Of a DNA stretch of 64,000 nucleotides, positions 21,612-33,300 are shown one piece after another. The notes under the pieces were generated by a model. That model searched no databases, was not told the origin of the DNA, and worked only from the letters and a program-made list of their open reading frames with translations. The stretch comes from Parastagonospora avenae f. sp. tritici 18332-5 (lineage: Eukaryota; Ascomycota; Dothideomycetes; Pleosporales; Phaeosphaeriaceae). How positions within the stretch are numbered: the first letter of the stretch is position 1; every line of letters begins with the position of its first letter. The stretch spans positions 173,035 through 237,034 of the forward strand of contig JAFJTR010000052.1 of the NCBI GenBank assembly GCA_022559985.1, in the 5' to 3' direction. Both the position numbers and the translations under genes were made by a program.

Positions 21612-22867
21612 ATGATATTCCCGCGCAAACATAATGGTTCCGATGCTCCGCACGATTACGTGGACCCTACAGTACAACTGAACATCGGCTTGTGGACGCT
21701 TTTCGCTGGCGCATCTCTCTTTCTCGCACTACGAATTTGGATCAAGATCACTCGGCGCCACGGGCTATGGTACGATGATTATATACTTCTCGCTTCTTGG
21801 GTATGCACTCGAACCCTATTCTCTTAGTCACACACTACAAACATCGACTAACAAAGCGTAGACGCTGTTAGCCGTCAATAACAGCCTCATATCGCTTGAG
21901 TTTGCAACTGGTTATGTAACCGATACCTGGGATAACCGCATGCATATTCTCATCACCATTACTTCTTGTGGGACGCTCATCAACCAGGCCCTTAGCAAAA
22001 CTGCCTTTGCTGTCACTCTGCTCAAGTTGACCAAGAACTGGGCTCACCAAGGGTACCAATGGATCCTTTGGTTCTGTATCGTGTCGATGAACGCCTACAT
22101 GATCGCGAAAGTCATCACTCAATGGGGCAAAGTGTGCGGGAAAAAGAATTATGATGTTGAATGGCGACTCAACTTTTGCTTGGAGCCCAAGTTCCGGGAC
22201 AGCTTTAAAGAAGGTGGCAATGGTAAGCTCTTCAAAATTCAGGAAAAGCCAGTGGCATCTGCTAAGACTTCGGACAGTATACAACATCATCATGGACTTC
22301 GTGCTCGCTGCGTTCCCCTGGGTATTGACATGGAACTTGGATATGCGCAAGGTCGAGAAGATTGGGCTCTGCATCACTATGAGTCTCGTAAGTCGATTGC
22401 CGCAACCACATAACGACTGATCAACTGACCTTGGACAGGGAATGGTCGTCGCTATTGTGTCTGCAGTCCGCACGAATTGGAAAGATGAAGGAAACGTCAA
22501 AGACGCTTGGTACTTTTGGCGCAATGCCCACTCGAACATCTGGTACTCGTCCGAGATCGTCGGCACCATCATCGTGCAATGCATACCTGTCCTACGGCCC
22601 CTACTTCGCGACATGCACACCTCCTTGACCTCGAAGAAGTTACCATCAGTAGCTGCGGGCGACCACTCGGATAGTAAACGACCACCGACTTTCGGATCTG
22701 CCGGTCATCGAGCACACATCTATTCTGACGCGAGAACCACGACATATAACGACAAAGATGAAACGCCAGACTCATGGGATAATCGGGGAATATACCACAA
22801 GTTTGACTTTGAGCTGAAAACTTTGGACTTGGATAGGAAGAAGGACATGGACACGACATTCGTTTAG
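21612..22867 (+). CDS. Fungal rhodopsin-domain (Pth11-like) seven-TM integral membrane protein
   Basis: Exons 21612-21800, 21862-22222, 22278-22387 and 22439-22867 join in frame to 362 residues, with introns of 60, 55 and 51 bp. The pattern is that of the fungal 'rhodopsin domain' family. A first helix (LWTLFAGASLFLALRIWIKI) is followed by the hallmark short loop with GLWYDDYILLASW. Later come a conserved Cys loop near WRLNFCLEPKF, then YNIIMDFVLAAFPW, the MRKVEKIGLC intracellular loop, and a last helix segment ending IPVLRPLLRDM. The cytosolic tail is hydrophilic with Tyr/Asp-rich stretches. No CFEM domain precedes the helices, so it is Pth11-like only in the membrane part. These proteins are thought to be plasma-membrane sensors, but ligands are mostly unknown. 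Confidence 0.88.
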
Positions 22868-23880
22868 CATTCTCTTCACTGTAAATATGAACATAGATCA
22901 ATGACGATAAGATCAATCTTTCACATCTCTGCATATCCTCCGCGGCCGGCTAGCTGATGCAACGCCCTCCATCGCATGACGCTCGCCTCACGGGCTGTAA
23001 TATTCACTGAAGTCTGAATTCCCACTACCTAGGTGCTATTGCCCACGAGCTCGCGATCAGCAGCGGGTCAGCCCTGTTCCAAGACCGCCCTCATGGAACG
23101 CAGGATAAAGTCTATCCGGGCCCCAACCACGTGTGGGTGCGGGTAGTTCCGATGGGGCTCTCGAGCCATTTAGGTAGATCTGTCCTGAATCTTGAGGTGT
23201 GCGTGCCGATCACGAGATGCGGCAGTTCACCCTGCCTCGCACGCATCTTCCATATGAGTGATCCACACGCGCCCATGCGTCGCGCATACACGCATCCAAC
23301 ACCCAGGTTCATCCATGCATGTGAATTGATGTGAAGCAAGGTAAGCCAGAAAACATGTATATGAAATATTGGTGCAGCCTGTCGCGAATTTGCATTGCTT
23401 CGTGCAGATATGCGCGTTCCTGTATCACACTTGAATAAGGTTCGAAACATGCTATCAAACTGCCGAAGCTAGGCAGTTCGGCGATTTGTAAGTTGTTTGA
23501 TGTTTTGACTTGTTTCTGGAATCGTAACTAGGTTTAAAGTTTGAAAATTGGCCCTCGGTACGTTCGATGTAAACTGAGAGGCCACGACGTGTGCGGAAGG
23601 GATTGCGAAGGTCCGCGCACATTGACTCAACCCGACGGCGCGATCCTCGGCGATCATCTTGAGAAGATTAACGAGCGGAGTGATGTGTCCGACAGTCGTG
23701 GTTCGGGACGATCGCGACGAGCTATGAGCTTTGGAAATGTTGTCATCTATTTGGAGAACAGTTGGTGTGTCACCTTATAGAGAGGCTGATCTGCAGATCA
23801 ATGAGGTGCGTCCCGAAGAGCATCAGTAAGTGTGGGGTATGATTCCCAGGTCGGTCTTATTCATGGCAACATCAGCCATT
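22868..23880. other. Intergenic, no confident gene
   Basis: About 1 kb separating convergent genes. A plus-strand frame at 23541-23780 (79 codons) reads moderately well but has no recognised domain. Confidence 0.35.
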
Positions 23881-24711
23881 CTACTTGATGCTCCTCACCA
23901 GCTCTCGCAAGTCTCCCCCTTCGACCCATTTCTCCTCACCCCCTCCGCCTGCTCCAAGTCCACCTCCAGTACCACCACCACTGACGCCCCAGCCTTCGCC
24001 GACTTCACCGATCACTCTTGCAGGACGTCCGCCGACAACAGATCCGGATGCGATGACCATGTTCGCTGGTATAACAGTGTTTGGCAAAATCTTGACGTTC
24101 TCTTTGATGATGGCAAACTGGTTGATGGTGACTTTCTCGCCAATATGCACGTGTGATGATATCGAGATGGCTTGGATTGTGCAGCCGGGCCCTACTAATG
24201 TGAGTATGTCTACACAATGTCGTGAGAAAGGATAAGTCTCGCTTCACGCACCAACGAAAACATTGTCTCCAATCTTCATGGGATAGTAGTGCACCTGTCC
24301 TCTGCTGATTCGGCACGGTGGTTTTATGACGCTTCCGGTTGAGATGACTGTACATCGGCCTATACTGATACTGGTCGGTGTGACTTCTTTTCCTGACTGT
24401 GATGGCGTAGAGCGTGTTGGATGTAAGTCGCCGCGTAATTGCACATCCGCCATGATCACTGTGCGGCCACCCAGCGTGATGTTCGCCGTGCCAGTAATTG
24501 CTGAACGCCTCGAGACTTTATTTCCCGAATCCTGTTATCTCCATATTAGTGAAGTTCGCGAAGCTATTCAAAAAAGGGAATCTCGCTTATAGTGTCAGAA
24601 CTTGGATGCACAACACGGTTAGGACTCTTGGAGTTGATGGAAGGTGAAGGAGCTCACCGTTTCAATGTATTCACCTTTCGGCGCTACCTTCCGCGTTGCA
24701 GGTCGCGACAT
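23881..24711 (-). CDS. Dynactin subunit 5 (p25), left-handed beta-helix protein
   Basis: Exons 24711-24658, 24531-24252 and 24191-23881 join in frame to 214 residues. The start MSRPATRKVAPKGEYIET followed by DSGNKVSRRSAI matches fungal p25 closely. The body has hexapeptide-repeat beta-helix turns such as IMADVQLRGDL, SIGRCTVISTGSVIKPP, KIGDNVFVGPGCTIQAISI and HIGEKVTINQFAII. The family ending SGSVVGGRPARVIGEV is intact. An extra Gly-rich linker (GGGTGGGLGAGGGG) then precedes a terminal helix. p25 sits at the pointed end of the dynactin Arp1 filament and helps dynein bind early endosomes in filamentous fungi. The exon 3 acceptor is the second of two tandem TAG triplets, chosen because it restores the family sequence VGPGC. 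Identification is firm. Confidence 0.93.
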
Positions 24712-25300
24712 TGTGCTTTAATTCGGTGAATGATTCAGAGCCCTAGCCTCAGCGACAAGGCATGTACTCGCTCATCCGATTGAGCTCTGCGCAGAGTAGG
24801 AGTGATGGTTCCCAATTGACGATGGAGCTAGACAAGGCCCATGCGCGTCCAATCAACGCATCACACTAGGACTAGCTCCTTCCTCCACATATCTTCTACC
24901 CTATCCACATACTCTACCTTTTCTTTCACAATATCTTTCCACAGTCAGACTGAACCTAATGAGATGCCGACGTTTGCTCAAAGCTTTCTCGCGTCACTAG
25001 ATTAATGGAATATGATGGTGCATAGCTCTCAGGCGCCACCCTTGCGCACCCCTCGCCTTCAACCTTTCGTGCATATCCCATTGCATAGTACAGGTGAAAC
25101 TGCCATGATCAAAGCCCAATAGCATCGAATCGTAAACCAAGACCCTGATATCGTCTACTTACGGTAAACCCATATCCCTGGTCAGTTCACCGAGGCTTAT
25201 CAAGTCCACACTTCCGACAAATTGAAAAGTTTTCATAGATTCTTAATATGAGCATTACCATAACCAAGGAAATACATCCTAGCAAGAAATAAAAGTAGCC
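24712..25300. other. Intergenic upstream of dynactin p25
   Basis: The minus-strand promoter of the p25 gene must lie here. No gene or repeat seen. Confidence 0.4.
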
Positions 25301-25890
25301 CGGATCGTCTGAGAAAAGATATTAGCGTGAACCAGTCCCACAAGTTCAACATCTACCACGCGAACGACAATTACTGCCGTAAATCATCACCAGCCAGACC
25401 AGGCTTTCCATACAATCAACAAGCCACTCGGACCATCGTACTAATTGACGCCTGTCTGGGAGACAAACAACTCGGAAAGACAGTGAAGTTCGCTCATGCA
25501 CCCTAGACCTGGCACAATGTTCACGGCAAATACATGTATTCGCCAAAACGTACCCGAAGACTCGCTTCAACCCCAGCTATCATGGGGATTCCCACTCACT
25601 TCCACTGCCACCACTGCTCCCGATGCAATAGCACTCATCTATAGACCCTAGCAACCGACAACAGAGCCTCCAAACCCCTCCCCCCCTCCCCCCGCGGCAT
25701 CCACCGAAACACCATCCATTTACATCCTCCGCGGACCCATCCCCGGATCTTCCAACGCGGCCGTTCTTGGCCGTGAGGTCACACGCATCTCAACCGCGTG
25801 GCAGCGAACGCTGTTAGGCGCGGTGACGAATAGCGTGACGCGGACGTCGAGTAGGGCCGAATGCCAGCGCGGACCGGATTGTGGGGGAGG
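25300..25890 (+). other. Coding-like plus-strand sequence, unidentified
   Basis: One plus-strand frame is open from about 25313 to 25508 and reads HKFNIYHANDNYCRKSSPAR then TRTIVLIDACLGDKQLG. Another is open from about 25497 (MHPRPGTMFTANTCIRQN), meets a TAG at 25649-25651, and continues in the same frame to a stop near 25890 (STETPSIYILRGPIPGSSNA, then AECQRGPDCGGG). No domain is recognised. It could be a small spliced gene whose intron ends at the TAG (CCCTAG), or a degenerate one. The composition is more protein-like than the surroundings, hence the entry. Confidence 0.28.
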
Positions 25891-26689
25891 ATAGCGACGG
25901 AGATGGGATAGAGTTTGGGGTGTGCTTTGCTGTCAGGAATATGTCTTGGTAGTGGGTTGTGATGGCGTAGTGGGATGTAGATTAGAAGTTATGTAAAACT
26001 ATGCACTGTGGGAGTTGTGTTAGGTGAGTTGGGTGGTGTAGAGAAAATGCGTGAAATTGTGAATAAAGCCATTTCCAATTTCCAACGAGTCGACTAGATA
26101 GATGGAAGGATCGATCTCATTTTTCCTCCCAATATGTCTGCCTGCCGACAAATTACTAGCGAAATAGAGTCGAAAAAGACAAGAAAATTGATTCGTGACA
26201 TCGTCCCAGCAATCCCCCGTCCCTTTTTAGAAGTCATTACTTGTCTCGAAGACACATGTGATACAGAGTCGTCGAACAAGTAGAAAATCACGAAAATATC
26301 CAACGCCTTACTGAATCCGACTGGTACGCCATCCGGGCGCCGCAGAAAAAAGAAGAACACGCAGAAGTTGATTTAAAATCGACTAGTACGGTTGCGAATT
26401 TTGGTCCGTGTGTGCGTTGCTGGATCGAAATAGCGGTGAGAAGAAAGATCAGCAACTCAAGAGGCTGCGGATCGTGTCGAAGTCTTAGGCATGTACAACG
26501 GAAAGGTCCGACCTAAGGCGTAGTCGGATCCTCGGATTGGTATGTTTAAGTTGTGGAGCAGGTGAAGGCAGCGGCCAATTGCGTCTTGATGGTGGGAAGC
26601 CAACAACTGCTCTATGGATCCACCACAGTGGTGATGATACTGTGTCGAGTGCGGGCCGAAATTTTGTACAGTGTGTGAGAAGTGTGTAT
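25891..26689. other. Intergenic, no confident gene
   Basis: This is the 3' flank of the large transcription factor. A 49-codon plus-strand frame from 26134 and an 88-codon minus-strand frame overlap each other; neither is convincing. Confidence 0.35.
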
Positions 26690-29600
26690 TTACGAAGGAT
26701 TCAGCGAATTCTCTGCGCGTTGGTTGATGTGGTTGGCATGAGCTTCCAGTGCGCGGACTTGCACGTGGGTGCCTGCTTGCAAATTAGCATATCAATCCGG
26801 TGGTGATAAATTCATGAAAACTTACCTGGCCACACAGCCGACTTGGAAAGCATGTAAGCGGTCACCATCAGCAGCTTTGTGCCGTATCCACATGGACCTA
26901 GGTTCGCGAGACCACCGAGCATTGGTAGAGCATTCGAAGAGATGTCGTAAGCCAGCTTCATCTCGGCATTGTGGAGTATGTCTGCGACCTTCTGCAGCAA
27001 CTTGGTATCCTCTTCTTCGAGAAGCATGATGGCAGGAACCGCAGAGTAATCGATATCATCTTTACCCAAAACACCCAGAAATCGCCCCACGCGGTCTTGA
27101 ACAGTCGCAACCCACTCAGCCAAAACCTGCGCACAATCAAAAGTACACAGGGCCGATGAGTTGGGTAGTTCCCTGGCAGTAAAGTCGGCGTAGGTGGCAC
27201 CCAGCTTGTCAGCCATTGACAAGGAGTCGGCAGCATAAAAGGCAGCTTTGCGGAGATGTCGTTCGCGTTTGGTAGACTGGTTTGGGCCAGCACCATCCAT
27301 ATCGCGAGAGTTCAACTGCTCTGGTGAGATCGATTTTGTACCATCCAAAGGTAACGTTCTCTCCGGTGAGCCAGCTTGAGCTACAATGTCCACGCCTCGC
27401 GCAAATTCGTTAGCCATGCCTTCGAAATCTCTTTGCCACAAAAGCTCCTTGGCTCGTCCAAGGTTAACGAACAGCCTCACGTAGGCGAGATCCAGAAGTG
27501 GTATACAGTCTGCTGAAAGTGGACCAAAAGGACTGGGGCGCTCAATACTGTGGTTTGGGTTGGCTCGCCAGGCTGCTTGCCATGCTTTCAGAGCGGGTTC
27601 GACTTGCGAATGCATCGCTTCGGTTTCGTGGGAGAACCATACCCGACCCGTGTGTCTTTGCCTTGTCTCCCAAATATACACATGCAAAGAATTGATTAAG
27701 ACATAGCAGCCAAAAGTACTGGGCCGAATGTCGCTTGCTGGAGCGTCATTCGTCGCTTGGTTGCCACCAAACGTCTGATTATAAGACTTGTTCGCACGCT
27801 CTGCAGCATGGCGAGTGCTGGCTTCGAGCAGATATGACATTGCGGCATGGAAAGACAGCCCACGGGTTTGAGCAATCATAGGACCGCCCATTGCCACCCA
27901 CGCCTGCGGATTGTCTACTGACCACAGATCTTCCTCGCATGGAAGGTCTAGTCGAATTTCGGAATTCAATATCCGTGGAGCATGTGCGTAAGCCGAGACG
28001 AGCAGGCTGGACATGGCAAAAACAGCAAAGTATGTGCGTTTGCGTTCTTCGATCATCTTCCATTGCATCCACTGAGTGTGCTCATCAGCAGCGTCCCCGT
28101 TGGGGCTCGAGTGGAGACCTGTATCATCGGTCATTTCTGAGTCATCACCAATTGGATGACTTGACGGGCTTCGAGAGGAGCTTTGCGGATTGTAGGGCTT
28201 GTCCAATCCTGAAGCCTTTGCCAGGCTCACAAGTGCCGCACAATGGGTACTTGCGGATTCAGCAGCTTGGCGATCGCCGCAGTTGTGACCGAAGATCAGA
28301 TTAAGAAGCATAGCCTGAACGAGCCATAATGGAGGCTTATTGGCGTGGTCATTTGCAGCGGTGGGGCCGTTCACCACAGCAGAGAGACCAGCTCGGCGAC
28401 GCTCGTCGAGGTAGTAAAGAATCATTTTCTTTGCAGCCTCGAATAGTTCCTTAGCAACGGCGTGCTCAAACTCGTATAAGGCGCCAATAGCTGCCATGGC
28501 AAGAATGAGACAGCCGCCACCACCGACCATACTGTCATGGTTGAGGCCACCGGGCGTCCGGAGGTTGAAGGTATAGGCAGGGGTATCAAAGGATAAGGTG
28601 GGAATGTGCAAAAATGGTAGGTGAGGGTGGAACCACTGGATGTAAGCATTCACATAACGCTGGATGTCCATGGTGCTAGGTAGCGATGCAGTTTGAGGCT
28701 GTTGTTTCCCATTGGATGCGGGAGACAGGGGAGAGCTGATCGAGGGCTGCGAAAATTTCCTCTGGGGGTGGCCCAGTCCTAGAGCCTGGGATAAGTTGTA
28801 GACCAGTGCTTGTCTTGTGGCATCCGTGATAGACTCGGTGGAAACTGATGTAACAGAGCTATGTCTTGCACTGCCATTGTGGGAGGCTGAGGAGATGCTG
28901 CCCGTATCAGAATTGAATGTCATGGGAGCTTGGAAATACTGGTTCGGCATACCAGGTATGCCTGCCGATGGGCTCATGGTCGTCAGTGGGGGCGGCGAAG
29001 AAAGGTTGTAAAAGCCATTTTGCCCCATGTGCTCTCCCATGTCGAAAGGACCAACATTGTTCGCCATCAGCTCTGTAAAAATGGGGTTCATGGCATCAAG
29101 CGAGTAGGATGTCGGATTCACACTGGGATGAGTAGCGAGCGGGTTGTGCCACATGGCTCCCGAAGTGGGCTGGCCAGAGCCGTCTAGCATCACTTCATTG
29201 AAGGCACCCTGGCTGGCGGAACTAATGGCTGAAGGGGACGAGTGGTCGATGGCCGAGTCGACAGGCCCAGAAAATCCCATGTTACTATCCAGGCCCGCAC
29301 TCCACGTAGCAAAGTCGTCCTCTTCGATGGGGTTATTTCCCGCAAATGGGTTCGCAAACTGGCGGAACGGCGAGTGTGGCGTGCCCATACCACCATTAAA
29401 GTGGTGAAGCTGATTGGGATTGATTGTCGAGCCAGACGGCCCACCAAAGAAGTCATTGAGCGCCATGTCGTCGGTTCCTGTTGCTTGTAAGGGGGCAGTA
29501 CGAAGACCGCCACCGCCCATGCCGAAGCCGAGGTGGGTGTCCAGTCGCGGCAACCCGTGTCCATGGCTGCCTGTGGCGGTTGACATGCCCCTGTAGTCAA

Positions 29601-30262
29601 ACTGGCCGAGCCCTCCGACGCCGGATAAGCTCGCATGGTGTGAATGTCCAGAATGGCCGCCGTTTCCTCTCGATAGTGACGCGCTGTGGGCTGCAGTGAA
29701 GCTGTTCAGGGCAGACAGGTCGATGTGGCCGATGGTGTTGGCGCGCGGCCGCATGGGAGGACCGCCCAGCCCGCCCACGTTGCTTGAAACCGAGTTCTTG
29801 CGGACACGCCCGGAAGGGTTGGGTGGCAAGCCGGTGGTGCTTTCCCTGCGGGCATTGCGGGGTCGTGAGGAAGTAGCGCCCTGCTGGTGCAGCTTCTGTT
29901 GGTGTCGTAGGAGCAGGTCACGCCGCGCAAAACAGCGCTGGCACTGCGGGCACTCGAACGGTTTCTCCTTAGTGTGCGAGCGCTCGTGTCGCTTCAGGTG
30001 TTCCAGCCGCGCGAACGACCGCGTGCATGTGGTGCAGATGTGCGGCCGTGGCTTGTCGGTTTTTGGAGGGGGAAAGGTCGCGGCTGGGGGCGAGGCTGCG
30101 GGCTTCGCTGTCTGGACAGACGCTGCAATTGATAACGTGGTCAGCCAATGCAGTTCTCATGTGTCGCTGCTACTCACTGTTGCTGCTCCCCGCGCTGGCA
30201 GAGTCGTCGCTGGGGACGCTCGCGGTGCGCGCAAGCTTCGCGACATCTGGTTGTGAGGACAT
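26690..30262 (-). CDS. C2H2 zinc-finger transcription factor with fungal_trans domain (ADR1-like fingers)
   Basis: Exons 30262-30178, 30122-26826 and 26772-26690 join in frame to 1154 residues. Two adjacent C2H2 fingers lie at about residues 56-111 (HICTTCTRSFARLEHLKRHE, FECPQCQRCFARRDLLLRHQ). The linker TKEKPF and the RRDLLLRH helix match the ADR1/AmdX type of finger pair. Residues about 115-480 are Gly/Ser/Asn/His-rich and disordered, typical of activation regions. A fungal-specific transcription factor domain follows at roughly 480-760 (QRYVNAYIQWFHPHLPFLHI, LEASTRHAAERANKS). The C-terminus continues helically and ends with a short last exon encoding THVQVRALEAHANHINQ. The protein is expected to be nuclear and DNA-binding. 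Targets cannot be deduced; ADR1/AmdX relatives often govern carbon or nitrogen source use. Confidence 0.9.
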
Positions 30263-30352
30263 GGTGGGTGTTGATCTGGTGCTACCACAATTCCGACCCC
30301 GCACAACACAATGACACGGTGAAGAGTCGAAGCAGAATCCACGACTTGACAG

Positions 30353-30388
30353 AACGTGCCCCAGACGTGCCCCAGACGTGCCCCAGAC
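30353..30388. repeat. 11-bp tandem repeat (ACGTGCCCCAG x3) in the transcription factor promoter
   Basis: Three consecutive copies of ACGTGCCCCAG lie about 95-130 bp upstream of the zinc-finger factor's ATG at 30262. Each copy contains an ACGTG core, the kind bound by bZIP or bHLH proteins. The copies may be a cluster of regulatory sites or simple slippage. Confidence 0.6.
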
Positions 30389-33300
30389 TGCGGGTGCTAG
30401 CACTCTTTCTGTAACGGCAGGGTGGAGCTGATTGTAGCTCGCCGGTGCCGCAAGCTCGCCGAGTCAACAAAGGACGTGTAAAGACAACAGGACTGTCACC
30501 ACACACACACGTCAGCAGGTACATAAAGAGGAAAAGAAGCTAGAGGAATTACCTCGAGAAGACTTCCAAAGGCTGAACGGGCGATGCAGAATGGCTGGCA
30601 GGTAACGATAACTTCGGGGACCGGCGTGTAGCCTGCTATTCGAGACAATGCAAGGTGGTGGTGGGCGCAGTGTTCCAAGCTATTCGGAAGGAGCGCACCT
30701 ATGTGTATCGAGTCGAGGGGAGTTGGATGACGGATGGTGGTTTCAACGCCTGCAGGAAGCTCGCGAGGACGGGAAGTTCACAGAGCCGCCGCAAGCACCA
30801 TGGGTGTGGGCTCAGCTGATCAGGCAGAGGACCGAATAGCGGAAGGGGACTTGACTAAGATCAGTGCGCCCTAATGATGGCGAAGGTTCCGGGTCGTAAT
30901 GGTGGCTGTAGGTCCCAATGTTGTTGTGCCTAGTACCCGCGAACGCCTGGAGCAATGGGGCTTGAGTAGGTATCCAAGTCCAGCCTTGCCACGGTCGTCT
31001 GTCATCAGCGCTTGGAGTGGGCGCCGGCGGAATCTGCTCGGATGCTTTGCTGTAGCTAGAAGGGCTAGAATACAGTGTACAGGCACAGCGTCGGAAGACA
31101 AGCTCTCCAACAGCGGTGCAGCGATTGGTGCAATGGCAGGAGGGCCGTGTCAACTTTGCTAAGGCGCTCCAACCGTGAAAGTGCGATGCTGTCTATCACA
31201 ACAGCAAATTACGGGTACAAGTAATTGCCTCACAACGAAAGACGAGAAGGAGTATGGCGAAGTTTGCACGAGCTGTGAGCTGCGAGCTGTGACGATGGGA
31301 GCGGAAGCAAAGGCAATCGTCCACAACCCAGTGTAAGCAGATCCCCCGGCCAGCATGACACAACGCTCCAGAAGCTAGACCCCAGTCTTGAGCAGCAGCG
31401 CCTCTGTGCAGCATTGGAGTGGGCCTATTTCCACAAAAGAGGGTTGGCGTGCTTTAGTCGACGTTTACCATTGCAGGGGCTGTCCGTACAGGGCCTTTCG
31501 CTGTCCCCAAGGCCGACATGATTCCGACTCTGAAGGCGGCAACGATGTTCACGGACAACTCTTCAATCAGCAGCGGCCTTCTGCTCCGGAATTTACGGCA
31601 AAGCTTGAACCTTGGAAGACGGCGCGATTTGCTTTGCTTTCTTCAACCGCTTGGCCTCTTCCGGGGCACAGAGCAGGCCTCGACCCATGTCCAGAAGCTT
31701 TAGCAGCGCTCGTTTGCAACACTATTGACATTTATCGCACAGCTCATCTCTATCGCTATGCTAACGGATCATATGAATGGGAATCCTTCTTTACACTCAA
31801 TTCCATTTCAATATCGTGCTTTGGACGAGTTCAAGCTCATCTCGCCTCGGTTGAATAGATTGCCTGCTTCAGTCGCTGCAGGGCCACATATTAAGCAGCG
31901 ACGGGCATGACCACCATTGAGAGGGCCCCACGAAATCAAGAGCATGTCCCTGAGATTTTTGCTGCAATTTGAAGAGACTGTTCACGGCATGGCTCGTTTG
32001 CCTTCGCCATGAAACAATTTGCTGTCTGAGGAATTAACCTGTATCGAGATTTTGCACCAGGTCCGGCCGAGCAGCTATGAAATCGCGCGGAACCCACCAG
32101 AAGCACCCCAGGGAGAAGTCTGGGCAGGTACGGCCATCGTGGACGCAAACGTATCGAGTACAGAATGCGCATTTTTGTTCAACTGGTATCACTTGAGTAC
32201 TCGCCCTGCAAGCTGGCGTCTGTGTGCGAAAAGAATCTGGGGAAGCTGCCCATGAATATCTGGACAAGCCGTGAGCCGTGCCACCCATGATGGGGTGACC
32301 TTGTGCACGGCCTTTTTCCCCAGACTTTTTCGAGAAGCTAAATCTTAGCGGCTTACTTGGCATCATCCACAGCGGCTTGCACTCCCCTTGCACACACTCA
32401 ACCGCTAATCATTGCCACTTTCGCTCGCCCTACAACTTCAGACCTGGTGTACCCGAAGCCGTGAACCGCCAGCTGCTTGGGGCGCTTGTGCAGCTGCAAG
32501 CAAATTTGTCACAATCCAAGACGACGAGCAGAAAGCGTTGCGCAGGGCCATGCCTCAGTCACAGCAGCTGCGGGACGAATCTGCACAGTTCGTGCCTAAT
32601 TCCCTGACTCTCCAATAGGCCGATGCGGCCGTTTCGCTTTCGCAGCGTCCAACACCTGACCTTCTAGGGCGCGATGCAGGCACTTCCAGCTTCCCGCCCT
32701 CCAGACTGGGGCCAGTCCAGCCATTCAGCGCTCGCTGTTGCTGGAGGGCAAGGGCGCATTACGTATGGCGACAGATAATCTCGAGTAGCGACTGCGTGTT
32801 AGCACGTCGCCATGCTCTTCTCGGTTCAAGCTTCTGGTACTGACAAGCTGGCCCTGCAGCGCGACAGCGCGACAGCGAGGCTGGGCAGGGTCCTCGCAGC
32901 AAGTCCCATTGGCTCGAGTGCGTCTGGACACCTGTATTGGTGACGTCGATTTTTGTGGCGACAATTGATCCACCACCCGTCGAGCTCGTGGAGGATCGAC
33001 ATGCTACACCTACATGAAGCTGAACATCTCCGGCACGCAATCGCAGCCTTTGACGTCAATTGGAAGGATGCTAGAAGGATCGCCGAACGACCGAAGTCTT
33101 GTTTCGACGCGCTGCGAATCGTCTGGAGTTGAAGTGGCTTAGGATTGAACAAGCCTCGTTATTATGGGCCGTTGCAATGACATACGATCTGCGACTGCAC
33201 AAACCCGCCCTTGTCACCACAGAACCATTAGCCGACAAAGTCGATCGCTCGCCAAACACCTGCCTTCTTGTTGATCTCAACGAAATTGTACGCGAACCAT

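Noticed and set aside
24191..24200. First TAG acceptor for dynactin p25 exon 3
   Set aside because: It would insert an extra Val into the conserved VFVGPGC; the second TAG three bases on restores the family sequence.
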